DNA of 35,021 nt from an uncultured Porphyromonadaceae bacterium. GTDB taxonomy: Bacteria; Bacteroidota; Bacteroidia; Bacteroidales; Muribaculaceae. Below, piece after piece: positions 1 through 7,579 of the stretch. The notes below the pieces were generated by a model. That model had not been told where the DNA came from, made no database searches, and saw only the letters and a program-made list of their open reading frames with translations. The stretch lies in NCBI GenBank assembly GCA_947643665.1, contig CANRWW010000026.1, positions 1 through 35,021 on the forward strand, in the 5' to 3' direction. Numbering within the stretch: the stretch's first letter is position 1; every line of letters begins with the position of its first letter. The translations under genes and the position numbers were made by a program.

Positions 1-52
<52 letters not shown>

Positions 53-72
53 ATATGTCGTTTTTACAGGTG

Positions 73-104
73 CAAAGGTAGTAAGTTTTTATATTGCACG
101 CAAA
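73..104 (-). promoter_or_regulatory. Bacteroidota sigma-type promoter for tRNA-fMet
   Basis: On the minus strand there is TTTG (104 to 101), a 20-base spacer, then TACCTTTG (80 to 73), an exact fit to TTTG-N19-21-TAnnTTTG. Transcription would begin near 66-70, giving a leader of roughly 15 bases before the mature tRNA 5' end at 52. Confidence 0.8.
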
Positions 105-169
105 TTTCAAATATTAAAAGATGTTAACCATCAAAATATGTGCTTTAAATGACATTAGTCTCATGCCAT

Positions 170-1606
170 TTATGGATTTTGTGATGGCGATAGAGGTTTT
201 AAACCGATTGTGGCGGCGAATTCCAGCATAAGTGCACGGGCAGGCTCATGCTCATTGGGGATTTCTCCGTCAAGAATAGCATTTTTGATACGTTCTTTTA
301 TAGATCCCACCTCCCGGCACTGCCCTATGCCGAATGTCTGCATGATTTCAATACCGTCAACCGGAGGCTGGAAATTGCGTATACGGTCACGCTCTTCAAG
401 CTCCACCATCTTCTGCTTCACAAGAAGATAATTTGAACGGAAACGTTCCACTTTCATACGGTTCTTGGAGGTGATGTCGGCACTGCAAAGAAGCATAAGA
501 TCGTCTACATCGTCACCTGCATCAAACAATAGACGCCGCACTGCCGAATCTGTCACCTCATCCTCAACAAGCGCTATGGGACGCATATGCAAATCAACAA
601 GTTTCTGCACATACTTCATTTTGTCGTTGAGGGGAAACTTCATATTACGGAATATACGCGGCACCATTTTCGCGCCTACCACATTATGGCCATAAAAAGT
701 CCATCCGGCAGAAGGATCAAAACGTTTGGTGACAGGTTTTCCAATGTCATGAAGAAGAGCCGCCCAACGGAGCCATAAGTTATCCGACTGCTCTGCTACA
801 TTATCAAGCACGGCAAGCGTATGGTAAAAATTATCCTTATGAGCGACCCCATTTACGTTGTCCACTCCCCGCAAAGCATGCAACTCTGGAAAAATAAGCC
901 TTAGCAAACCGGATTGCAGCAACAATTGCCATCCGATTGACGGACGGGGAGATTTCATGATCTTCATCAGCTCATCCATCACCCTTTCTTTAGAAATGAT
1001 AGTGATGCGGGACGCATTACGGCGTATTGCCTCAAACGTTTCAGGAAGAATCGTGAAATCAAGCTGGGTGGCGAATCTTATGGCACGCATCATGCGCAGA
1101 GGATCATCCGAGAATGTTATGTCGGGGTCAAGCGGGGTGCGGATCACACGGTCATGCAGATCCTGTACCCCATTATAAAAATCAACCAGTTCACCGAAAC
1201 ATCCGCTATTTACGCACAACGCCATGGCATTGATCGTGAAATCACGACGCGATATGTCATCTTCAAGCGTTCCGTCTTCCACTACAGGTTTACGACTGTT
1301 GCGGTCATAGCTCTCCTTACGCGCCCCCACGAACTCCAGTTCATATTTGCGGCTTTTAACCTGTGCGGTCCCGAAATTGCGGTATACCGCCAGATTACTT
1401 CCTTTCAGAAGGTTTGCAACACCTTGTGCCACTTCAATACCAGATCCCACAGTCAGGAAGTCAATATCTTTGGAATGGCGGCCGAGCATGAGATCACGCA
1501 CATAACCACCTACAACATAACAGTCACGGCCAAGAGCATCCGCAGCTTCACCTACAAGATGAAAAACCTGTTTATCTATCTTATCACGCAATTCTTCCTT
1601 TGTCAT
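170..1606 (-). CDS. cca: CCA tRNA nucleotidyltransferase with HD domain
   Basis: A 478-residue class II nucleotidyltransferase that adds or repairs the 3' CCA end of tRNAs. The head domain carries GGYVRD (33-38) and the metal-binding DID (47-49) in SKDIDFLTVG. RRDFTINAMA (120-129) and DPLRMMRAIRF (about 168-178) follow; these are the flexible-loop and nucleotide-reading motifs of the family. A C-terminal HD domain has its HD pair at 286-287 (LLHDIGKP), as in many bacterial Cca enzymes. The gene starts 13 bases after the M24 peptidase stop and is the last gene of the rny-led run. It is followed by tRNA-fMet, whose encoded 3' end is outside the window, so whether CCA is genomically encoded there cannot be seen. 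The poly(A) polymerase family is the alternative, but the length and HD domain favour Cca. Confidence 0.93.
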   Translation of the reverse strand: MTKEELRDKIDKQVFHLVGEAADALGRDCYVVGGYVRDLMLGRHSKDIDFLTVGSGIEVAQGVANLLKGSNLAVYRNFGTAQVKSRKYELEFVGARKESYDRNSRKPVVEDGTLEDDISRRDFTINAMALCVNSGCFGELVDFYNGVQDLHDRVIRTPLDPDITFSDDPLRMMRAIRFATQLDFTILPETFEAIRRNASRITIISKERVMDELMKIMKSPRPSIGWQLLLQSGLLRLIFPELHALRGVDNVNGVAHKDNFYHTLAVLDNVAEQSDNLWLRWAALLHDIGKPVTKRFDPSAGWTFYGHNVVGAKMVPRIFRNMKFPLNDKMKYVQKLVDLHMRPIALVEDEVTDSAVRRLLFDAGDDVDDLMLLCSADITSKNRMKVERFRSNYLLVKQKMVELEERDRIRNFQPPVDGIEIMQTFGIGQCREVGSIKERIKNAILDGEIPNEHEPARALMLEFAATIGLKPLSPSQNP

Positions 1607-1619
1607 TACATCCGCTCAC

Positions 1620-2801
1620 TTATACCAACGGGACTATCTCTTCAGGACATTCCGTCAGGCATTCCGCACCATTGTCGGTAATCAGATAAGTATTTTCCAC
1701 ACCCACGGCACCTACACCGGGAATAACAAATTTCGGTTCAAGAGCTATCGTATTCCCGTTCTGTAATATGCCGCGGCTGCGCGGAGCTATTACAGGCAGT
1801 TCATTGATTTCAATGCCTATCCCATGCCCTACGAATCCGGCATGCTGCCGGTGTCCCATGAAGTAACGCTCAAGCGCACGCCCCCGCACAATATCTTCTG
1901 CCATTGCATACAACAACCTGGCTTCCATACCCGGCCGTGCCTCCTCCATAAAAGCATGGCAAATATCAATCGAACATTGATGCGCGTCAACCGCAATCCG
2001 AGGGATCTCGCCAAGCGAGAACACACGCGTCATGTCGGTCATATATCCGGTAAAATTACCGTTAAGATCCACCATCACCGTTGTATGCTCAAGTATCTCC
2101 TCACCATTGGCACCTACAGGCAAAGAGGGGTCCAGCCCCGCACCCCCCATAGCAAAATCATAAGGGGTCGGATTGTCGGCATTTTTACCGGAAATAACGT
2201 TACCCATGAACAGCTCCATGGAAGGACCGCTGATGCGGAACACACCCAGGCACCCTTCAAGCCGGCTCAATCGCTCTATCTCCACCTGCAGTTCATGGTC
2301 TGTCATTCCCACACTGAATAGTCCGGGGATGCGTTTATAAACTTCAGCATGCTTCATCCCGGACCGACGCATAAGGTCAACCTGTGTTGGTGTCTTTACC
2401 GAACGCCATTCACGCAAAATGCCTGAAGCGTTAACGAACACGGCATCCGGAAACATTCCCATTACCCTGACTATTGAGGAATAAGCCGTCACATCATATT
2501 CAAGGCCTATCTTGCGCCCGACCGGAACGGCTGCATCAGAAAGATATGCCTGGATATTCTCTGGCTTATGTATATATACGACATTGTCACCATCCAGTTC
2601 CACGGGACGGCGCACAAACCAGACAGGATCACCGTCAGCCGGAACCCATGCATAACCGGCATATACTCTGCCGCACAATGCAAACAGATTGGCATTGTCG
2701 CTCACAAGCATGGAGTCCACGCCATCACGACGCATCAGCGCCTGAAGACGCACAACCCTCATATGTGCCTCCTCCCTGGAAAGTAAAATCAATTGCTCCA
2801 T
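1620..2801 (-). CDS. M24-family aminopeptidase (Xaa-Pro dipeptidase/aminopeptidase P type)
   Basis: A 393-residue two-domain pita-bread metallopeptidase. Residues 1-130 form the creatinase-like N-terminal domain and about 140-390 the M24 catalytic domain. All five dinuclear-metal ligands are visible: D245 (VMVDLNG), D256 (YMTDMTR), H326 (GHGIGIE), E355 (IALEPKF) and E369 (VGVENTY). It should therefore be an active cytoplasmic peptidase removing or splitting residues next to proline; no signal peptide is seen. It lies 24 bases after gldH and 13 bases before cca on the same strand, consistent with co-transcription. The exact substrate class (Xaa-Pro dipeptides or longer peptides) cannot be settled from sequence. 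Confidence 0.9.
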   Translation of the reverse strand: MEQLILLSREEAHMRVVRLQALMRRDGVDSMLVSDNANLFALCGRVYAGYAWVPADGDPVWFVRRPVELDGDNVVYIHKPENIQAYLSDAAVPVGRKIGLEYDVTAYSSIVRVMGMFPDAVFVNASGILREWRSVKTPTQVDLMRRSGMKHAEVYKRIPGLFSVGMTDHELQVEIERLSRLEGCLGVFRISGPSMELFMGNVISGKNADNPTPYDFAMGGAGLDPSLPVGANGEEILEHTTVMVDLNGNFTGYMTDMTRVFSLGEIPRIAVDAHQCSIDICHAFMEEARPGMEARLLYAMAEDIVRGRALERYFMGHRQHAGFVGHGIGIEINELPVIAPRSRGILQNGNTIALEPKFVIPGVGAVGVENTYLITDNGAECLTECPEEIVPLV

Positions 2802-2825
2802 AAAAATAAACCGTATAAAGATTAC

Positions 2826-3299
2826 CTACCTGTCAGGAACAAAAAAAAGACCCACCTTGTTTACACCAGGTAAAGTATCCGTTCGCATTATATGCCTGAC
2901 TACGACCATATTTCCGGATGGATGCACTCCCACAGGCAAAGTGTCGGCAAGCTGGAACGAAGATCCGATCCCGCTACCTGTCCATGTACCAAAACGGTCC
3001 ACCACCTGCATGCGTAACGTGTCACGCCGTAAAGATGAGCCCGAAAAATGTGTCACTTCCATACAAAGTTCAGTAAACCTGTAACTGTCATCGTGTGTGA
3101 TCCCGACAACAAAACGCCCTTTGCACAACGAATCGGCATGCAAGGGTATGAATTTAACCGAATCGGCGTAGCGCCACCCTACGGATGGCACACGCCGGTA
3201 TTCGCTATAGTCATTGCACTTATAATCGCTACAAGCTGAAGCTACCACCATAACCACAGCCGTAAGCCACAGCCAGATTAACGATGTGTGCGATCTCAT
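2826..3299 (-). CDS. gldH: gliding-motility lipoprotein GldH
   Basis: A 157-residue lipoprotein with a hydrophobic signal and a lipobox ending at C23 (VASAC). The body resembles the Bacteroidota GldH family: an early YSEYRRV stretch and two beta-rich blocks (RFVVGITHDDSYRFTEL; GTWTGSGIG). GldH is needed for gliding in flavobacteria, but it is kept in non-gliding Bacteroidales, where its role is unknown. Its start codon overlaps the stop of the PSP1 gene (ATGA at 3296-3299), the usual arrangement of gldH behind a PSP1-domain gene, so translational coupling is likely. Family assignment rests on context plus lipoprotein form and is fairly secure. Confidence 0.82.
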   Translation of the reverse strand: MRSHTSLIWLWLTAVVMVVASACSDYKCNDYSEYRRVPSVGWRYADSVKFIPLHADSLCKGRFVVGITHDDSYRFTELCMEVTHFSGSSLRRDTLRMQVVDRFGTWTGSGIGSSFQLADTLPVGVHPSGNMVVVRHIMRTDTLPGVNKVGLFFVPDR

Positions 3300-4813
3300 T
3301 GTTCCGATTGCTTTGGAGAAGTTTTCTCTGAGGATTTGTCTGCTTTATTATCTGACGGTTTATGTACCTGCCGGTTGCGTGGAGGCCGCTGGCGTTGTTG
3401 CTGCCCCTGCTGCGGCTGTTGGTCTTGCACATTTCGATGCATGCCGTCAGATGCGCCTTTCTTATTACGCTCCTGACGCGGAGCACGATCTGCGCGGTTT
3501 CCACCACCGATAGCATTGTTTTTAGGTTGTCGCCGCTGCTGTTGCTGCTGGCCGTCAGCCTTTTCCCCATTGCCATTATTTCCTGCTGCATACGTACCCT
3601 TGGATTTATTTTCCTTATCAGGTGACGGACGTCTTTTTTTCTTCTTTTTATCAAAACGGGTGAGAGAATCCTGCCCCAATATGTCTGCATATTCCGACTT
3701 CGGTTTCTCCTCGCCTGTCTCCTCTTTCAATGTGAGAGGTTTCTCTCCGGCTTTGTTCATTGACGCCACTTCCCATGCACGTGATGCCGGGATCGTCACC
3801 AGATTCGCCGGAATATTCTTATCCGTAGAGTATGTTATCTCACCTTTAAAAATATCAGCTTTGAAATAGAAGTATGTATTATCAGCAGTTTCAAGACGTA
3901 TGTCCTTACCAGGAAGTTTACGTGAAGCCTCAACATAGGCATCTACCTCAAAATTGAGGCAACATTTCAATTTTGCGCATTGCCCCGCCAGTTTCTGCGG
4001 ATTGAGCGATATATCCTGATAGCGGGCAGCACCGGTTGAAACACTTACGAAATTAGTCATCCATGTAGTGCAACACAACGGGCGGCCGCACGGACCGATG
4101 CCTCCGATACGTCCGGCTTCCTGCCGCGCACCGATCTGTTTCATCTCAATGCGCACCTTGAAAGTTTCGGCAAGCACCTTTATAAGCTGCCGGAAATCCA
4201 CGCGTTCATCAGCGATATAATAGAATATAGCCTTGTTGCCATCACCCTGATACTCCACATCGCCAATTTTCATGTTGAGCTGGAGCGACGAGGCTATCTT
4301 GCGGGCACGTATCATTGTGTCGTTCTCACGTGCCTTGGCCTGTTCATATCTTTCAAGATCTGAGGCTTTTGCTTTCCTGAACACACGGAGTTTCTCGGCA
4401 TCAGGCTTCATATTGGCCTTACGCATCTGCAGTCTCACCAAAGCTCCGGTAAGCGACACCTTGCCTATATCATGACCCGGTGATGCCTCAACGGCCACCA
4501 TATCCCCTACTTCAATGGGAATTTTGGCAGAATTCAAATAATATCCTTTACGGGTATTTTTGAACATGACCTCCACCATGTCATCGTCGGCATAGCCGCC
4601 AGGTATATCTTCAAGATAATTGTAACTATGAAGTTTTCCCCGCTCGCCACAGCTGCAGCATCCCGAATGGCACATACCTTTTGACGGACATTTTTCACCG
4701 GCACAATTCCCGCAAGCATCATCACAAAGATCCCCGGCGCCCTTGTTCGGGCACGAGGCGCATCCGTTGCCGCAACATTCAATCTTGTTCAGTTCCTCTT
4801 TTCGTTCTGACAT
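3296..4813 (-). CDS. PSP1-domain protein, RicT/YaaT-like, with Cys-rich head and Q/R-rich tail
   Basis: A 505-residue protein. Residues 13-55 hold 12 cysteines in short CC/CxxC spacings. About 75-330 is the PSP1/YaaT domain, with the conserved cysteine motifs GPCGRPLCC and CAKLKCC that in Bacillus RicT take part in [4Fe-4S] binding. From about 395 on the tail is low-complexity, rich in Q, R, N and K. In Bacillus, RicT is part of the RicAFT complex that steers RNase Y; here the gene sits 21 bases after rny, which supports the same functional link in Bacteroidota (inference). No RicA or RicF homologue was noticed nearby. The tail looks like a disordered RNA-binding region. The start follows the rny stop and the ORF ends inside gldH. 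Confidence 0.88.
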   Translation of the reverse strand: MSERKEELNKIECCGNGCASCPNKGAGDLCDDACGNCAGEKCPSKGMCHSGCCSCGERGKLHSYNYLEDIPGGYADDDMVEVMFKNTRKGYYLNSAKIPIEVGDMVAVEASPGHDIGKVSLTGALVRLQMRKANMKPDAEKLRVFRKAKASDLERYEQAKARENDTMIRARKIASSLQLNMKIGDVEYQGDGNKAIFYYIADERVDFRQLIKVLAETFKVRIEMKQIGARQEAGRIGGIGPCGRPLCCTTWMTNFVSVSTGAARYQDISLNPQKLAGQCAKLKCCLNFEVDAYVEASRKLPGKDIRLETADNTYFYFKADIFKGEITYSTDKNIPANLVTIPASRAWEVASMNKAGEKPLTLKEETGEEKPKSEYADILGQDSLTRFDKKKKKRRPSPDKENKSKGTYAAGNNGNGEKADGQQQQQRRQPKNNAIGGGNRADRAPRQERNKKGASDGMHRNVQDQQPQQGQQQRQRPPRNRQVHKPSDNKADKSSEKTSPKQSEQ

Positions 4814-4834
4814 AAGAGTGTTGTTGAAAAGAGG

Positions 4835-6376
4835 TTATTTCGCGAAGCTGACAGCTCTGGTCTCGCGTATTACAGTAATTTTCACCTGTCCCGGATATGT
4901 CATCTCATCCTGGATGCGCTTTGCGATTTCGTTTGACAGACTTTCTGTTTCGGCATCATCAATCTTGTCTGCACCCACGATCACACGCAATTCGCGTCCT
5001 GCCTGAATTGCATAAGTCTTTATTACGCCAGGATAAGACAGGGCAAGCTGCTCAAGGTCGTTAAGTCGTTTGATATACGCTTCCACGATCTCACGGCGTG
5101 CACCCGGACGCGCACCTGAAATGGCATCGCATACCTGCACGATAGGAGCCAGTAGAGTGGTCTGTTCTATTTCATCGTGGTGCGCGCCTATCGCATTGCA
5201 TATCTCAGGTTTTTCCTTGCAGCGCTCGGCTATCTTCATGCCAAGAAGTGCATGCGGCAGTTCCGGTTCCTCGTCAGGCACCTTGCCTATGTCATGGAGC
5301 AATCCAGCGCGTCTGGCCTTTTTGGGATTCAAGCCAAGTTCAGAAGCCATAATGGCACAAAGATTGGCTGTCTCGCGTGCATGTTGCAGAAGGTTCTGGC
5401 CATAGCTTGAACGGTATTTCATCTTGCCGATCATACGGATAAGGTCTGGATGCAACCCGTGGATTCCGAGATCTATAGCCGTGCGTTTGCCGGTCTCCAC
5501 AATTTCTTCCTCAATCTGCTTGCGCACCTTGTTTACTACCTCCTCTATGCGTGCCGGATGGATACGGCCGTCAGCCACAAGCTGATGCAGGGCAAGACGC
5601 GCTATCTCTCGACGCACGGGGTCGAAGCCTGAGAGCACAATAGCTTCGGGAGTATCGTCCACTATGATCTCAATGCCGGTGGCGGCTTCAAGCGCACGTA
5701 TGTTACGACCTTCACGACCTATTATACGACCCTTTATCTCATCTGAATCAATATGGAAAACCGTGACACTGTTTTCTATTGCAGCCTCGGTTGCCACACG
5801 CTGTATCGACTGTACCACAATGCGCTTTGCCTCTTTATTGGCAGTCATCTTGGCTTCGTCCATGATCTCATTGACATACTGCGCGGCAGCTGTCTTTGCT
5901 TCATCTTTAAGAGATTCTATCAGCTTCTCCTTTGCCTCTTCAGATGACAGGCCGGATATATGCTCCAGGGCGTCTTGTGCCGAACGCTTCAGCTTGTCAA
6001 GCTCTTCCTTGCGTGACTCAATTACCGATTCCTCTGCATTAAGGCGCTGGCGTAAAGTATCAAGATCGTTACGCTGACGTTGGTTCTCGCTCTGTTGCTG
6101 ATTAAGCTGCATCTCACGCTGCTTCATCTTCGACTCGGCAGACTGCACTTTCGACATGCGCTGATTTGCCAATTTTTCAGCTTCATCCTTTATTTTGAGA
6201 CCCTCTTCGCGCCCTTTGAGTTTTGCTTTCTGAAGTATCACGTCACTCTCGCGCGTAGCTTCGTCAATGATAGTTTTTGCACGGCTGCGAGCCATGGACT
6301 TCTGAACCGCTATTGTTCCAAGCGAACCTATAGCAAGCCCCAGCACGGCAATCGCAATATAGATTAATATAGTCAT
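4835..6376 (-). CDS. rny: ribonuclease Y
   Basis: A 513-residue membrane-anchored endoribonuclease that initiates mRNA decay. One transmembrane segment spans about 3-24, followed by a long charged coiled coil (about 30-195). The KH domain has [10 protein letters not shown] at 216-225. The HD domain has its catalytic HD at 361-362 (GLLHDIGKV) and a C-terminal [13 protein letters not shown] block. Length and domain order are those of standard RNase Y. It is the first of a closely spaced minus-strand run (rny, PSP1 gene, gldH, M24 peptidase, cca). The 281-base gap upstream contains a candidate structured RNA rather than another gene. No perfect promoter was found directly upstream; TAACTTG about 30 bases before the start is a near match. 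Confidence 0.96.
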   Translation of the reverse strand: MTILIYIAIAVLGLAIGSLGTIAVQKSMARSRAKTIIDEATRESDVILQKAKLKGREEGLKIKDEAEKLANQRMSKVQSAESKMKQREMQLNQQQSENQRQRNDLDTLRQRLNAEESVIESRKEELDKLKRSAQDALEHISGLSSEEAKEKLIESLKDEAKTAAAQYVNEIMDEAKMTANKEAKRIVVQSIQRVATEAAIENSVTVFHIDSDEIKGRIIGREGRNIRALEAATGIEIIVDDTPEAIVLSGFDPVRREIARLALHQLVADGRIHPARIEEVVNKVRKQIEEEIVETGKRTAIDLGIHGLHPDLIRMIGKMKYRSSYGQNLLQHARETANLCAIMASELGLNPKKARRAGLLHDIGKVPDEEPELPHALLGMKIAERCKEKPEICNAIGAHHDEIEQTTLLAPIVQVCDAISGARPGARREIVEAYIKRLNDLEQLALSYPGVIKTYAIQAGRELRVIVGADKIDDAETESLSNEIAKRIQDEMTYPGQVKITVIRETRAVSFAK

Positions 6377-6478
6377 AGATAAAAAAGATTATTTTTAGTT
6401 ATATATCAAGTTATCAGTTGTATTACAAAATCCGGGCGAAACATCCACCCGCTTTTCCGCGTCCTGTGAAACGGTTAT

Positions 6479-6608
6479 AAAAAAGCGTCTGCACACAGCA
6501 TGGCCTCAATATTGGAGCTTGGCTTCAAAAAGGTTCTTCTCAACTTTGGTGTGGAGAGACCCTGCAGGCAAGCCCCGCGAAACCTGCTTGCGCAGAACGG
6601 GAAATCGT
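6479..6608 (-). ncRNA. candidate 6S-like RNA (SsrS) between zapA and rny
   Basis: About 130 nt that fold into one long rod. Ends pair: 6583-6599 with 6486-6503, including an 8-bp run UCUGCGCA/UGUGCAGA (one G-U) continued by AGCA/UGCU and GG/CC across single-base bulges. A middle stem pairs GGGGCUUG (6569-6576) with CAAGCUCC (6514-6521). An apical stem pairs 6554-6562 with 6532-6541. Unpaired bubbles separate the stems. Directly after the closing stem comes a run of six T (6484-6479), and a TATATTTG promoter box lies just upstream. A rod closed at both ends with a central bubble is the 6S RNA plan, and zapA is the classical neighbour of ssrS in proteobacteria. It is shorter than the usual 180-200 nt. 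The identity is an inference; that it is a structured RNA is better supported. Confidence 0.62.
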
Positions 6609-6613
6609 ATCAA

Positions 6614-6621
6614 CAAATATA
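6614..6621 (-). promoter_or_regulatory. TAnnTTTG box upstream of the 6S-like RNA
   Basis: TATATTTG on the minus strand matches the -7 consensus. The predicted start near 6608 coincides with the 5' strand of the closing stem. No TTTG is present at the -33 position, so this is a half-match. Confidence 0.5.
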
Positions 6622-6657
6622 TATTCCAATCATAACATACCGCCGATCAGGATGCTG

Positions 6658-6951
6658 TCAGCTCTCCATTTCAAGCAATATATCATCAAGTCCTCTTTCA
6701 AACTCCTCTAGGACGCCATTAGTAGCATTGGCGGTGGAGTTGAGCTTATAAAAAAGCTCTGCGAACCTGAAAGCAACCATGGCAAGCACCTCATGCGAAG
6801 TTTTAGTCTTGTATTTAGTGCTCCATGCATTCCAAAGACGGTTTACATTGTATTCCGCCGTACGGATGTTCTCTTCATCGCTCCGGTTTATATAAAGCGG
6901 CATCGGAGCCTGGTCGGCAATGCGTATAGTTATGTTCAGTTTATCATTCAT
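6658..6951 (-). CDS. zapA: cell division protein ZapA
   Basis: A 97-residue protein with the ZapA layout: an N-terminal beta-rich head (KLNITIRIADQAPMPLYIN) followed by EENIRTAEYNVNRLWNAW and a long helix with MVAFRFAELFYKL that forms the tetramer coiled coil. ZapA bundles FtsZ filaments at the division ring. It lies 148 bases after a small coiled-coil gene and about 50 bases before the 6S-like RNA. The 148-base leader contains no ORF and only a 5-bp AT hairpin (around 6982-6996). Confidence 0.88.
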   Translation of the reverse strand: MNDKLNITIRIADQAPMPLYINRSDEENIRTAEYNVNRLWNAWSTKYKTKTSHEVLAMVAFRFAELFYKLNSTANATNGVLEEFERGLDDILLEMES

Positions 6952-7099
6952 CGTGCAACATAATCATGTCCCGAATCCTAGATATGAAAACAGAAAAAAT
7001 CTGTATGTTTATATCCGGAAAAAGGATAAAATCTGTTGTCAGTGCGTGGAGAGAGGCTTGCAACCGGATCCTGCTCCTAAGCCACTCCCGGCCAGGCAA

Positions 7100-7393
7100 T
7101 CAATCGTTCAGATCGGCTATGCACTTGTCGATTTCCCGCACTAAATTGGACAGCAGCGCCCGTGTACGCTCAACATCTTCTCGCTCTGGCGCCACTATGG
7201 CAGCCATCTTAAGATAATCCACCTGACTGCGAAGCCTTTCGTTTTCCGCGCGCATGCGATTTATATCTTGCTCCAGCTGTCCTATCTTCTCCGCATCGGC
7301 TTTAAGTTGCCGTTTCATAAGCTCATAACGCTCAAGAATAATGCGGCTTTTCGCAGCAATGCGGGAAACTGTCTGTTGAAGCTCAACGGCCAT
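7100..7393 (-). CDS. small coiled-coil protein, probable ZapB-like division partner
   Basis: 97 residues, nearly all helical heptads (VSRIAAKSRIILERYELM; IGQLEQDINRMRAENERL), with no signal or membrane segment. The ORF is open for 25 more codons upstream, to 7468. I choose ATG at 7393 because a consensus promoter box (7410-7417) lies inside the longer version and because the extra stretch has no heptads. A coiled-coil gene directly upstream of zapA is typical in Bacteroidota, and the size and composition recall ZapB, which bridges ZapA to the chromosome terminus in E. coli. That role is inference. Its nearest neighbour downstream on the same strand is zapA. Confidence 0.75.
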   Translation of the reverse strand: MAVELQQTVSRIAAKSRIILERYELMKRQLKADAEKIGQLEQDINRMRAENERLRSQVDYLKMAAIVAPEREDVERTRALLSNLVREIDKCIADLND

Positions 7394-7409
7394 ATTATCC
7401 AATTTTTCA

Positions 7410-7417
7410 CAAAAGTA
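7410..7417 (-). promoter_or_regulatory. TAnnTTTG promoter box for the coiled-coil/zapA genes
   Basis: TACTTTTG on the minus strand, 16 bases before ATG 7393, with a partial upstream element (TTTA, spacer 21). Transcription would start near 7404, leaving a leader of about 10 bases. This decides the start codon of the downstream gene. Confidence 0.55.
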
Positions 7418-7521
7418 ACCATTTTTCCCGATTCTACCTAAAATATTCTCATAAACTTTCGTTGTCACACAATTTTAATTTTCATTATCATAGGAACGAA
7501 AACCGATGCCGATGACAAAAA

Positions 7522-7553
7522 TTTGACTATTTGGAATATTTTTGGTAATTTTG
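7522..7553 (+). promoter_or_regulatory. consensus promoter for the FadL-type porin gene
   Basis: TTTG at 7522-7525, a 20-base spacer, and TAATTTTG at 7546-7553. This is an exact match to the Bacteroidota housekeeping consensus, 26 bases before the ATG. A second TAnnTTTG (TATTTTTG, about 7537-7544) overlaps the spacer but has no properly spaced TTTG. Confidence 0.78.
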
Positions 7554-7579
7554 GCCGATTTTAATTCAAAATACAATTT

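Noticed and set aside
1154-1681. 175-codon plus-strand frame
   Set aside because: Antisense to cca, which has all catalytic motifs.
6952-7099. Leader of zapA as a second copy of the 6S-like RNA (shared CTCTCTCCAC stretch)
   Set aside because: Only about ten bases match, no closing stem forms and no promoter box fits; treated as coincidence.
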